Source: an uncultured bacterium (GTDB lineage: Bacteria > Elusimicrobiota > Elusimicrobia > Elusimicrobiales > Elusimicrobiaceae). Taken from it: a stretch of 64,000 bases of DNA. Both the position numbers and the translations under genes were made by a program. The notes beneath the pieces were generated by a model, which was not told the origin of the DNA, searched no databases, and was given only the letters and a program-made list of their open reading frames with translations. This document shows, piece after piece, positions 30,449 through 37,888 of this stretch. Within the stretch, counting starts at the first letter, position 1, and each line of letters starts with the position of its first letter. The stretch lies in NCBI GenBank assembly GCA_949291515.1, contig CASEVY010000007.1, positions 62,001 through 126,000 of the forward strand, written 5' to 3'.

Positions 30449-30477
30449 TTGACAATGTAAGGGTGCGCATATATAAT
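30449..30477 (+). promoter_or_regulatory. Perfect consensus promoter of an unknown exported protein
   Basis: TTGACA (30449-30454), a 17-base spacer and TATAAT (30472-30477) match the vegetative consensus at all twelve positions. The predicted start is near 30484, giving a leader of about 44 bases with a GAGAGG ribosome-binding site. Confidence 0.9.
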
Positions 30478-30527
30478 TTAAATATATACACTCGCGAATG
30501 TAATGCGCGAAACAGAGAGGTTTGTCT

Positions 30528-31331
30528 ATGACGAAAAAGAAAATATTTGCTATAGCGGTTTTTATGACTGCTTTCGGCTTGGCAAATGCGGCTATGCCTG
30601 ACTTTGTGCCTTCATCTCAAGTTAGCGAGCAGGATTTCACGAAATGTCTTTTAAATGCCCAGCAAACATATTATGATTCGCAATCCGCAGAACATTGCGC
30701 GGAGATAAGGGCCGTTTTCTACGGGGAAACGGTGGACTGGCTTTCGGGAATGGAGTCCGGCGGTTTCATAAATAAAATAAACGGATACGCTCTTGATTCC
30801 GAACAATTTGACAATTCGGCAATGGCGTTGAATTTAATTACGTCCGCCCAAATCCTTAACAACACGCACGAGTTTTTTGCCAATCTGTCGGAGAGGTTTA
30901 AGAACGGAAGATCCGGTACCCCCTCCGATATCAAGCTGGCGGACCTGGACGAGAACGCTGAGGCGTCGTTTGTAAAACTTTCTAACAGCGATGCGTTTGC
31001 GGCGTATTTCCGCGCTGTCGCCAAAGCGATAAGGCTAAGCCTGATGATTGACGAAGCCAAGGCCAAAACTTCTGCACAGTCTTCGATGGGGAATTTTGGG
31101 AGCATTAAGGTGGATTTGGCGACGATGATGGAAACTTTTGCGAGGCCTTCGGAAGGCCAAATAATGAACGGCGCTTCCTACGAGAGCCGTCTTAACGGTT
31201 TGGAAAGCAAATTCGTCAAATTGCTTTCAGACGACGGTTCCTCTAAAGGCAAAGACAGCTTGAAGATGTCTAAAGAAGATATTTTCGGCGGGAGCTTATT
31301 GGACGAAGACTTCGACAGTTATTTTAAATAA
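30528..31331 (+). CDS. Exported protein of unknown function, strongly promoted
   Basis: 267 residues from the ATG at 30528; a TTG two codons upstream is in frame but is poorly placed relative to GAGAGG. A signal peptide (MTKKKIFAIAVFMTAFGLANA) precedes a soluble, mainly helical mature protein: FTKCLLNAQQTYYDSQSAEH, MALNLITSAQILNNTHEFFA, DAFAAYFRAVAKAIRLSLM and an acidic end SLLDEDFDSYFK. Two cysteines near the mature N-terminus (about residues 41 and 56) could form a disulfide. I do not recognise a family. The perfect promoter and private terminator suggest an abundant periplasmic or secreted product. Confidence 0.8.
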   Translation: MTKKKIFAIAVFMTAFGLANAAMPDFVPSSQVSEQDFTKCLLNAQQTYYDSQSAEHCAEIRAVFYGETVDWLSGMESGGFINKINGYALDSEQFDNSAMALNLITSAQILNNTHEFFANLSERFKNGRSGTPSDIKLADLDENAEASFVKLSNSDAFAAYFRAVAKAIRLSLMIDEAKAKTSAQSSMGNFGSIKVDLATMMETFARPSEGQIMNGASYESRLNGLESKFVKLLSDDGSSKGKDSLKMSKEDIFGGSLLDEDFDSYFK

Positions 31332-31353
31332 AAAGGAAACACCTTTCACGATA

Positions 31354-31390
31354 TTTGCCCCTCTTAATAGAAAAGAGGGGCAAAATTTTA
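31354..31390 (+). terminator. Terminator before folD
   Basis: TTTGCCCCTCTT, a short loop and AAGAGGGGCAAA followed by ATTTTAT. Its trailing AT-rich bases also contain the likely folD -10. Confidence 0.85.
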
Positions 31391-31403
31391 TAAAATTTTT
31401 GTA

Positions 31404-32276
31404 ATGGCAACGATATTGGAAGGCAAAACTTTGGCGGCCGCGATAAGGGAAAGCCTGCCTCAAAAAGCGAAAGAAATAAGCGCTAAGCTGGGGCGCGCGC
31501 CAAGATTGGTCGGTGTTTCCTGGCAAGGCGATTACTCCGGGCATTTGTATCTGACAAAAGAGGTAAACGCCGCGCGTAAAACCGGGATACAGGCCGATAT
31601 TGTATTGGTGGAAGAAAGTACTTCTCCGGCCGATTTCGTCAAACTTTTGTCCAAGATTTATGACGATAAAACAATAGACGCTTTGTTGATACCCCGTCCT
31701 TTGCCGCCCGTTTTAAACGGAATGGATATTTCTTTGTTGATAAATCCGGATCAAGATATAGACGGATCGGGCCTGATAAGTATGGGGCGGCTGTTTATGT
31801 GCAAGAGCTGGGAAGACGTTTTAAAGCTGGACAGTTTTATTCCGTGCTGCCCTCTTGCGGTAATTCGTCTTTTAGAGTATCATAAAATAGAGCTTGGCGG
31901 AAAGAAAGTGTGCGTAATCGGGCGCAGCAATACGGTAGGCGGGCCTTTGGCGAAGATGCTTATGTGCAAAGACGCGACCGTAACGGTATGCCATACAAAG
32001 ACGAGAGATTTAAGGGAAGTGCTGTTGGAGCAGGATATAGTGGTTAGTGCCGCGGGGCAAGCGCGATTTATCACAAAAGAGATGATAAAAAAAGGTACAA
32101 TACTGATAGATGTCGGCACCAATCAGGACGAGAGCGGAATATTCTGCGGAGATATTGATTTTGAAAATATAAAAGATAGCTGTGCGATATCGCCTGTGCC
32201 GGGCGGAGTGGGGCCGGTGACATTAGCGTGTTTGCTGGAGCACACTTTACGCGCAGCCGAGAGGAAAATAAAATGA
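31404..32276 (+). CDS. folD: Methylenetetrahydrofolate dehydrogenase / cyclohydrolase
   Basis: Interconverts methylene-, methenyl- and formyl-tetrahydrofolate in one-carbon metabolism. The 290 residues match FolD: SWQGDYSGHLYLTKEVNAARKTG region with Lys of the active site, PRPLPP, DQDIDG, and the NADP-binding CVIGRSNTVGGPLA, then SPVPGGVGPVT at the end. No Shine-Dalgarno sequence precedes the ATG; TATAAA (31389-31394) and TAAAAT (31391-31396) lie nine and seven bases upstream, so the mRNA may have almost no leader. The next gene overlaps its stop by four bases. Confidence 0.95.
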   Translation: MATILEGKTLAAAIRESLPQKAKEISAKLGRAPRLVGVSWQGDYSGHLYLTKEVNAARKTGIQADIVLVEESTSPADFVKLLSKIYDDKTIDALLIPRPLPPVLNGMDISLLINPDQDIDGSGLISMGRLFMCKSWEDVLKLDSFIPCCPLAVIRLLEYHKIELGGKKVCVIGRSNTVGGPLAKMLMCKDATVTVCHTKTRDLREVLLEQDIVVSAAGQARFITKEMIKKGTILIDVGTNQDESGIFCGDIDFENIKDSCAISPVPGGVGPVTLACLLEHTLRAAERKIK

Positions 32277-32731
32277 AAAAACTTCTACTTTTCATAATAC
32301 TCCCCGCGTTTTTTGCCGGTTGTTACGGCGGCGGGACGTCTGCCGGCAATTTGAAAGGGCGGACGTTTAACGAACAGATAGCCGAATTGGAACGGGAACC
32401 CGTCCCGGAAGATTATGACAGTCTTGATTCTTCTGCCGGCGCGCTGCAAAGCGACGTAGACCGCGCCTTGGACGTATCCGCGCAGGCGCAAAGGGAACGC
32501 CGCGGCGTGGCGCCTTTGGTCGAATCGGATTATATCTTCAGGGTAATGCCCGATAAAGGCACTTATAGTTTTGACGAATACAATCAAGTCTGGACCGACG
32601 ATCCAAAATTGGCGGACTATAAAAACACAAAAAGACTTTGGACCAAACCCAAAGCGTTTAAGCCGGAAGAAGTTGCCTCCGATTCAGGTTCTGAGGAAGA
32701 ATTTGTCGACGAGTATTCTTACGAAGAGTAA
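32273..32731 (+). CDS. Small lipoprotein of unknown function
   Basis: 152 residues from the ATG overlapping the folD stop (ATGA), with GAGAGGAA upstream. Residues 1-16 form a lipoprotein signal with lipobox FFAGC (Cys17). The mature part is polar and acidic: a helical segment rich in Asp/Gln/Arg (SDVDRALDVSAQAQRERRG), then YIFRVMPDKGTYSFDEYNQVW and a Glu/Ser tail. No family recognised. Coupling to folD may only be positional. Confidence 0.75.
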   Translation: MKKLLLFIILPAFFAGCYGGGTSAGNLKGRTFNEQIAELEREPVPEDYDSLDSSAGALQSDVDRALDVSAQAQRERRGVAPLVESDYIFRVMPDKGTYSFDEYNQVWTDDPKLADYKNTKRLWTKPKAFKPEEVASDSGSEEEFVDEYSYEE

Positions 32732-32751
32732 AAACGCTTTGCTAATTTGAA

Positions 32752-32784
32752 AACCCCCGATGATTTGATCGGGGGCTTTTATTT
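32752..32784 (+). terminator. Bidirectional terminator between the lipoprotein and glpQ-like genes
   Basis: AACCCCCGATGATTTGATCGGGGGCTTTTATTTT works as a terminator on the plus strand; the minus-strand copy ends GGGTTTTCAAATT and serves the convergent gene ending at 32784. Confidence 0.85.
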
Positions 32785-33464
32785 TAAACGGAAAGCCCGA
32801 TATTGAGAAAGTTCGGATTTAGCAGTTGCGGGAAATCGCTGAAAATTCCGTCAACACCCATCTTTTGCAGTTTCAAAGCTGTGCGGTAATCGTTGACCGT
32901 ATAAATAAAGGTTTTTAAATGGTGTTTTCTGCATGTTTTTACTATGGAAGAGTTTATTCTTTTTACGCTCATATTAACGCTGTAAGCATTGATTTGCAGG
33001 GCTTGCGCGAGGTTAAAATCTCTGGTAAGCAGGCCGATTTTTACGGAAGGGTTTAGCCGCCTCACTTGCCTGAGCGTGTCAAAATCGAAAGAAGATATTA
33101 ACAGCCGGTCAAGGTGTGCGGAAGGTTCGTCTTTAAGGAAAGAGAAGAGCTGTTTCTCGATATTGGGATATAGGTTGCCGTCATTTTTTATTTCAATATT
33201 TATTTTTATATTCGGATTTTTTGCCGTTTTAAACAGCTCCTGCAGGGTGGGGACGTGCAATTTCCGCAGGGCGGAATAATTAAGGTCTTTGATATTTTGT
33301 CCGTTCGGCAGGCTATAGTCGTGATACAAAACGAGGACGCCGTCTTTGGAGCGCTGCAAATCGGTTTCCATAAAAAGCGCGCCCAAATCAAAAGCTGCTT
33401 TAAATGCAGGGAGGGTGTTCTCTTTAAAATAAGCGCTTGCTCCGCGATGGGCTATAGTTATCAT
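32784..33464 (-). CDS. Glycerophosphodiester phosphodiesterase
   Basis: Hydrolyses glycerophosphodiesters to glycerol-3-phosphate and an alcohol. The 226 residues form a single GDPD domain: IAHRGASAYFKENTLPAF, then METDLQRSKDGVLVLYHDY (metal-binding Glu/Asp and His), later IKINIEIKND and the terminal GVDGIFSDFPQLL. No signal peptide, so it is cytoplasmic (UgpQ-like). It starts two bases after the PHP gene stop. Confidence 0.93.
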   Translation of the reverse strand: MITIAHRGASAYFKENTLPAFKAAFDLGALFMETDLQRSKDGVLVLYHDYSLPNGQNIKDLNYSALRKLHVPTLQELFKTAKNPNIKINIEIKNDGNLYPNIEKQLFSFLKDEPSAHLDRLLISSFDFDTLRQVRRLNPSVKIGLLTRDFNLAQALQINAYSVNMSVKRINSSIVKTCRKHHLKTFIYTVNDYRTALKLQKMGVDGIFSDFPQLLNPNFLNIGLSV

Positions 33465-33466
33465 AA

Positions 33467-34279
33467 TTATAATCCGAAAGCCTGCTTCAATTCTTGGAAA
33501 GTATGTTGCGGGATATCAAATCCCGGAGTGCAGGATCTGCCGCTTTTGGTTCCGTGGAAATCGGTTCCCGCGCTTATAAGCAGGTTATATTTTTCCGCTA
33601 TTGTAAAAAGGTCCTGCTTGGTTTGAAAAGAGTGTGCGGGGTAGTAAATTTCTATTCCGCTTAAACCCGCGTTGACCCACGCGGGGAAGTTCCAGCAATC
33701 TTTGACGATGCCCGGGTGTGCGATAAAAGCCAAACCGCCGGCCTGGCGGATAATTTTTATCGTTTCTGCTACAGAAGCGCCTCTGGGCGGGGCGTATCCG
33801 GGTCGGCCTTGTACGAGGTACTTTTTAAACCCTTCCTGCCTGCTTGAAACTATCTTTTTATTTTTTAGCGCGTCGGCTATATGTGCGCGCGAGGCTACTG
33901 TTTTTACCAGACGGAAGACGTCTTCCTGCGCTATATCCACGCCCGCGTCTTGCAGTTGTCTGATTATGGTTTTTACTCTTTGGTTTCTTTCCTGCCTGCT
34001 GAAGTCCAGGAATTCTAAAAGAGTTTTGTTTTCCGGATCTACGTTAAAACCGAGTATGTGCAGATGGTCGTGTTCTTTTGTGCTGATTTCCACGCCGTTT
34101 ACGTAGAGGATATTTTGTTCTTTGGCTTTTTCGCGCGCTTCTTTTGTTGCCGAGAGGGTGTCGTGATCTGTTACGGCCATCAGGATTACGCCCGCCCTTT
34201 TGTAATAGTAAACGACTTCAGACGGGCTGTTTGTCCCGTCTGAATGTTTTGTATGCGCGTGCAAATCGACCAAAGGCAT
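33467..34279 (-). CDS. PHP-domain phosphoesterase (RNase AM/YciV-like)
   Basis: 270-residue stand-alone PHP protein: LVDLHAHTKHSDGT, AVTDHDTLSA, VNGVEIST, LHILGF, SRAHIADAL, FIAHPGI and SAGTDFHG are the metal-binding motifs in order. An insert of about 100 residues between motifs is typical of the YciV/Trph family, which removes nucleotides from 5' ends of short RNA or 3',5'-nucleoside bisphosphates. Substrate inferred from family. Its start codon overlaps the nfu stop (TAATG). Confidence 0.88.
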   Translation of the reverse strand: MPLVDLHAHTKHSDGTNSPSEVVYYYKRAGVILMAVTDHDTLSATKEAREKAKEQNILYVNGVEISTKEHDHLHILGFNVDPENKTLLEFLDFSRQERNQRVKTIIRQLQDAGVDIAQEDVFRLVKTVASRAHIADALKNKKIVSSRQEGFKKYLVQGRPGYAPPRGASVAETIKIIRQAGGLAFIAHPGIVKDCWNFPAWVNAGLSGIEIYYPAHSFQTKQDLFTIAEKYNLLISAGTDFHGTKSGRSCTPGFDIPQHTFQELKQAFGL

Positions 34280-34503
34280 TATGCTTTTTCTACGCTGGTT
34301 ATCTGCGGAATGGCTTCTTTAAGATATCTTTCTATGCCGTTTTTAAGAGTCATAGTAGCCATAGGGCAGGAACCGCAGGCTCCTTTAAGTTTCACGGTAA
34401 CTACGCCGGTTTTTTCGTCAAAATTTACGAATTCCACGTCGCCGCCGTCGGCTTGCAGAGCGGGGCGAACTTTTTGCAAAAGCGCTATAATTTGTTCTTT
34501 CAT
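34279..34503 (-). CDS. Nfu-type iron-sulfur scaffold
   Basis: A 74-residue stand-alone NifU C-terminal domain: LQADGGDVEFVNFDEKTG, then the cluster-binding CGSCPMA (CxxC) and a final helix. Carries 4Fe-4S clusters to target proteins. AGGAG nine bases upstream sets the start. It leads a three-gene minus-strand unit with the PHP and glycerophosphodiesterase genes. A full-length NifU is encoded nearby at 35828. Confidence 0.93.
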   Translation of the reverse strand: MKEQIIALLQKVRPALQADGGDVEFVNFDEKTGVVTVKLKGACGSCPMATMTLKNGIERYLKEAIPQITSVEKA

Positions 34504-34603
34504 CTGTAAAACTCCTGATTTTTGCTTTTAAATAATGATAGCATTTTTATATAATAAGTAGGAAACCGGCAAACGTCAAGAGAGGCGCAACGGCAATATA
34601 TGC

Positions 34604-34631
34604 TTGCGGAAACGAAAAAATATGATATACT
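34604..34631 (+). promoter_or_regulatory. Promoter of the SH3b protein gene
   Basis: TTGCGG (34604-34609), a 16-base spacer and extended -10 TGATATACT (TATACT at 34626-34631) precede the ATG at 34677, with ACGGAG in the leader. Confidence 0.55.
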
Positions 34632-34676
34632 GTTTCCAGCGGGTAAATTAGATATTTAACGGAGTATGTGTAAAAT

Positions 34677-35141
34677 ATGAAGAACATAACAAAAATTTCG
34701 GCGGCTTTTATAGCCTTGTTTTTAGGAGTAAACGCTTTTGCCGCGGCGGAATATGCGAGCGTAGGCGTGCAAGAGGGCAATATAAGGACTTGCGCGAGCA
34801 CCAGATGCAAAGTGGCTTTTAAAGTTTGGAAGTATACTCCGCTTAGAATGCTCGGCGTAAGCAAAGATAAGAATTGGGTGGAAGTAAAGGACTTCCAGGG
34901 TTTCAAAGGCTGGATACACAAGAGCCTGCTTTCGGAAACGCCGGGCCTTTCCGCCAAGAGCGACGCCAATATAAGAGTATCTCCCAGCAGCGATGCGGAA
35001 GTTGCGTGGGTTGTGCAAGAGGGATATCCTTTGAAGTTCATAAAGAAGCAGGGCAATTGGCTTCAGGTTGAAGGCACGGACGGCGTAAAAGGGTGGATAC
35101 ATTCTTCGGTAGTCTGGGGCTTTTTGGAATACAAGAAATAA
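34677..35141 (+). CDS. Exported protein with two SH3b domains
   Basis: 154 residues with a signal peptide (KKISAAFIALFLGVNAFA-like, cut after about residue 22). Two bacterial SH3 domains follow: residues about 25-80 (NIRTCASTRCKVAFKVWKY, then WVEVKDFQGFKGWIHKSLL) and 90-150 (NIRVSPSSDAEVAWVVQEG, then WLQVEGTDGVKGWIHSSVV). Such proteins bind peptidoglycan or other wall ligands in the periplasm. No catalytic domain is attached. It is a single-gene unit. Confidence 0.88.
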   Translation: MKNITKISAAFIALFLGVNAFAAAEYASVGVQEGNIRTCASTRCKVAFKVWKYTPLRMLGVSKDKNWVEVKDFQGFKGWIHKSLLSETPGLSAKSDANIRVSPSSDAEVAWVVQEGYPLKFIKKQGNWLQVEGTDGVKGWIHSSVVWGFLEYKK

Positions 35142-35154
35142 ATTTTGATACTGT

Positions 35155-35187
35155 AAAGCGGAACGCTTAGGCGTTCCGCTTTTTTTA
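35155..35187 (+). terminator. Terminator after the SH3b gene
   Basis: AAAGCGGAACGC-TTAG-GCGTTCCGCTTTTTTT, a perfect stem with a T tract, 13 bases after the stop. Confidence 0.92.
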
Positions 35188-35234
35188 TGCTTTGTCCGTA
35201 AAACGGACCCCTGTTTAAAACGGACAAAAAAAGG

Positions 35235-35240
35235 TATAAT
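35235..35240 (+). promoter_or_regulatory. -10 element of the small exported protein gene
   Basis: TATAAT ends nine bases before the ATG at 35250, so the leader can be only about three bases long. Upstream, GTCCGTAAAACGGAC (35193-35207) is a short palindrome, followed by a further AACGGAC copy. Confidence 0.5.
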
Positions 35241-35249
35241 ATTTCTAAT

Positions 35250-35717
35250 ATGAAATACTTGGTAATAACATTCACGTTTTTGGTACTCGCTTTTGGCGGG
35301 TACGTGATAAGCACGACGAAAGCCGATGAGGGCTTTACGCTCTCAGGCCGCGTAGACGTGGCGGAAAGGCTGCGCAAACCCGCGCAGGCCGACAATGTTT
35401 CATGCTCCATAGTCGTAAAGAACGAGGCTGATGTGCCCATAGCGATAAAGAGGATAATCAATCCTAAGTTCCCTATGAACTTCAATATCGGCAAGGAAGA
35501 TTTGCTTATTGACGATGTCGAAGGGAACATAAAACTTGAGGTCCAAATAAATTCGCACGGCAATTTGGGCGTTTTGAAAAGCGGCGATATATTTGGCGAA
35601 AGCAAGGAACTTTATGCTTCCGGCCGCAAGGATATAGTGTTGGTTGCCGATAAGATGATGGGCAAACCGACGCTTGGTTCCAACAGGGGCAATTTTTTCA
35701 GGACCGCAGCCAGGTAA
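35250..35717 (+). CDS. Exported or membrane-anchored protein of unknown function
   Basis: 155 residues. The first 20 or so are a signal peptide or anchor (MKYLVITFTFLVLAFGGYVI). The mature part looks beta-rich: GFTLSGRVDVAERL, VSCSIVVKNEADVPIAIKRI, INPKFPMNFNIGKEDLL and a basic C-terminus NRGNFFRTAAR. Not recognised. Single gene, with a -10 close to the start codon and its own terminator. Confidence 0.72.
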   Translation: MKYLVITFTFLVLAFGGYVISTTKADEGFTLSGRVDVAERLRKPAQADNVSCSIVVKNEADVPIAIKRIINPKFPMNFNIGKEDLLIDDVEGNIKLEVQINSHGNLGVLKSGDIFGESKELYASGRKDIVLVADKMMGKPTLGSNRGNFFRTAAR

Positions 35718-35741
35718 AAGGATTTGGACAAAAGGGAAAAG

Positions 35742-35766
35742 GCCCTCGCGTAAAGCGAGGGCTTTT
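35742..35766 (+). terminator. Terminator before nifU
   Basis: GCCCTCGC-GTAAA-GCGAGGGC followed by TTTTG, 25 bases after the stop. Confidence 0.85.
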
Positions 35767-35794
35767 GCGTCGTGAGAGGCAAAACGTTTTATAG

Positions 35795-35800
35795 TATAAT
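35795..35800 (+). promoter_or_regulatory. -10 element of the nifU-nifS unit
   Basis: TATAAT, 28 bases before the nifU ATG. No convincing -35 is seen at 16-18 bases upstream. Confidence 0.45.
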
Positions 35801-35827
35801 ATACTTAACAGATTTGGAGATATAATT

Positions 35828-36688
35828 ATGTGGGATTACACAGATAAAGTGATGGATCATTTTAAAAATCCGCGCAATGTGGGGGAAATAAAAGACGCGG
35901 ACGGTACGGGCCAAGTAGGCAGTCTGATTTGCGGCGACGCTTTAAAACTTACCATAAAAGTAAACAAAGAGACGGAAGTTATAGAGGACGTAAAATTCCA
36001 AACTTTCGGATGCGCGAGCGCTATAGCATCTTCGTCGATACTGACGGAGATGGTAAAAGGCAAGACATTGGAAGAAGCCTTAAAAATAACCAACAGGGAC
36101 ATAGCTGAGGCTTTAGGCAGCCTCCCGGAAGAGAAAATGCATTGTTCCGTTATGGGAATGGAGGCTTTAGATGCGGCTGTCAAATCATACAGACAGGGCG
36201 GCGCGCCTGTAATATTCGAGCAAGAACCCGGCACAAATATAGTATGCCATTGTTTTAACGTCAGCGAACAGGCGATAATACAGGCGATACACAACAATAA
36301 TCTTAAGACAGTGGAAGACGTAACGCACTTTACCAAAGCTGGCGGCGCGTGCGGTAAATGCAAAGAGGAAATAGGGCGGATATTAAGCAAAGTCCTATCC
36401 TGCGAGGTACCCTCCGCGCCAAAGGAAGAGAAGAAGAAACCCTACGCCGAAATGACTATAGTGGAAAAGATAAAAGCGGTGGAAGAGGTTCTAAACACCG
36501 ATATAAAGCCCAAACTTAACTTAGACGGCGGCAGCGTGGAACTTACCGACATTAACGGCAATATCGTAACGGTAAAATTGCTGGGTATGTGCGGCGGGTG
36601 TATGAATGCGGGCGCTACGCTTAAAGGTTTTGTGGAAAAAACTTTAAGGGAGAAGATTTCCCAAGATATAGAGGTAAAACAGGCATGA
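35828..36688 (+). CDS. nifU: NifU-type iron-sulfur cluster scaffold, three domains
   Basis: 286 residues with the full NifU architecture. An N-terminal IscU-like domain has its three cysteines in SLICGDAL, FGCASA and MHCSVM. A central 2Fe-2S BFD-like domain has CHCFNV and GACGKCKEE. A C-terminal Nfu domain has GMCGGCMNAG. It assembles clusters from sulfur supplied by NifS. There are no nitrogenase genes here, so general cluster assembly is more likely than nitrogen fixation. GGAGA nine bases upstream gives the start; it overlaps nifS by four bases. Confidence 0.96.
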   Translation: MWDYTDKVMDHFKNPRNVGEIKDADGTGQVGSLICGDALKLTIKVNKETEVIEDVKFQTFGCASAIASSSILTEMVKGKTLEEALKITNRDIAEALGSLPEEKMHCSVMGMEALDAAVKSYRQGGAPVIFEQEPGTNIVCHCFNVSEQAIIQAIHNNNLKTVEDVTHFTKAGGACGKCKEEIGRILSKVLSCEVPSAPKEEKKKPYAEMTIVEKIKAVEEVLNTDIKPKLNLDGGSVELTDINGNIVTVKLLGMCGGCMNAGATLKGFVEKTLREKISQDIEVKQA

Positions 36689-37866
36689 GCTTGATTTACT
36701 TTGACAACAATGCCACCACCGGAGTATTGCCGGAAGTATTTGAGGCAATGGCTCCGTATTTTACGGAGAAATACGGCAATGCCAGCAGTATGCACCATTT
36801 TGGCGGCGGCAATAAGAAAGCGATAGAACGAGCGCGTATGTATGTTGCGTCTTTAATCAACGCGAGTGCGGCGGAAGTGGTGTTTACTTCCGGCGGTACG
36901 GAATCGGACAGCAGCGCGATCTATTCCGCTTTGCATTTTTATCCCAACAAAAAGCATATAATCACTTCCGCGGTGGAGCACCCTGCGGTATTGGAAGTTT
37001 TTAAGAAGCTGGGCAAAGAAGGGTATAGAGTGGATTTTATCGGGGTCGACGGCGACGGCCGGTTCAATATGGAGCAATACAAAGCCGTATTGGATAAAGA
37101 TACCGCGCTTGTCAGCGTAATGTGGGCCAACAGCGAAACGGGCACGATTTTCCCGATAAAAGATATTTGCGCTTTGGCGCATGAAGCTGGGGCTTTATTC
37201 CATACGGACGCGGTTCAGGCGGTCGGCAAGATAGCCGTAGACGTAAAAGAGGCGGGCGTGGATATGCTTTCGTGTTCTTCCCACAAGATAAACGGGCCAA
37301 AGGGGATAGGCGGTTTATATATAAGGCAAGGTCTTAGGTTCTTCCCGTTTATGGTGGGGGGGCATCAGGAGCGTTTGCGCCGCGCGGGAACGGAAAACGT
37401 GCCTGCCATAGTAGGCTTCGGCGAGGCTGCGCGAATAGCGAAAGAAACTTTATTTTTGTATGAGGACAATGTCCGCATATTAAGGGACAATTTGGAAAAC
37501 GCTCTTTTAAAGGCCATACCCGACTGCCGCGTCAACGGCGATAGGGAACACCGTCTGCCCAATACCAGCAATATCAGTTTCGGCTACGTTGAAGGAGAGT
37601 CGATACTGATGATGTTGGACGAATATGATATTTGTGCGTCTTCGGGTTCGGCATGTACGTCCGGCTCTTTGGAGCCTTCGCACGTACTGATGGCGATGGG
37701 CGTGCCGTTTCAGTTTGCGCACGGCTCGATAAGGTTTTCGCTGGGGAAGTTCAACACGGAAGAGGAAGTGGAACAAGTTATTAAAGTGCTTCCGCCGATA
37801 ATAAAAAGACTGCGGGAAATATCTCCGTTCCACGGGGAGAAAAGAGCCTGCGCCGCCAGGCAGTAA
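36685..37866 (+). CDS. nifS: Cysteine desulfurase (NifS/IscS type)
   Basis: PLP enzyme releasing sulfur from cysteine for Fe-S clusters. The 393 residues start YFDNNATTGVLPEV, with TEAVQA-type HTDAVQAVGK, the PLP lysine in SSHKINGPKG near residue 200 and the active-site cysteine in SSGSACTSGS near 323, in the long flexible loop of group I enzymes. Overlap with nifU indicates one operon. Confidence 0.96.
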   Translation: MSLIYFDNNATTGVLPEVFEAMAPYFTEKYGNASSMHHFGGGNKKAIERARMYVASLINASAAEVVFTSGGTESDSSAIYSALHFYPNKKHIITSAVEHPAVLEVFKKLGKEGYRVDFIGVDGDGRFNMEQYKAVLDKDTALVSVMWANSETGTIFPIKDICALAHEAGALFHTDAVQAVGKIAVDVKEAGVDMLSCSSHKINGPKGIGGLYIRQGLRFFPFMVGGHQERLRRAGTENVPAIVGFGEAARIAKETLFLYEDNVRILRDNLENALLKAIPDCRVNGDREHRLPNTSNISFGYVEGESILMMLDEYDICASSGSACTSGSLEPSHVLMAMGVPFQFAHGSIRFSLGKFNTEEEVEQVIKVLPPIIKRLREISPFHGEKRACAARQ

Positions 37867-37888
37867 AATTTATATTAAAAGAGGAAAT

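Noticed and set aside
33457-33475. TATAAT at 33470 region as a promoter for the glycerophosphodiesterase gene
   Set aside because: It overlaps the stop codon of the PHP gene and lies one base from the ATG, so no transcript start fits; translational coupling explains the arrangement.
35828-37866. nifU-nifS as evidence for nitrogen fixation
   Set aside because: No nitrogenase structural or cofactor genes are present, and NifU/NifS serve general Fe-S assembly in many anaerobes.
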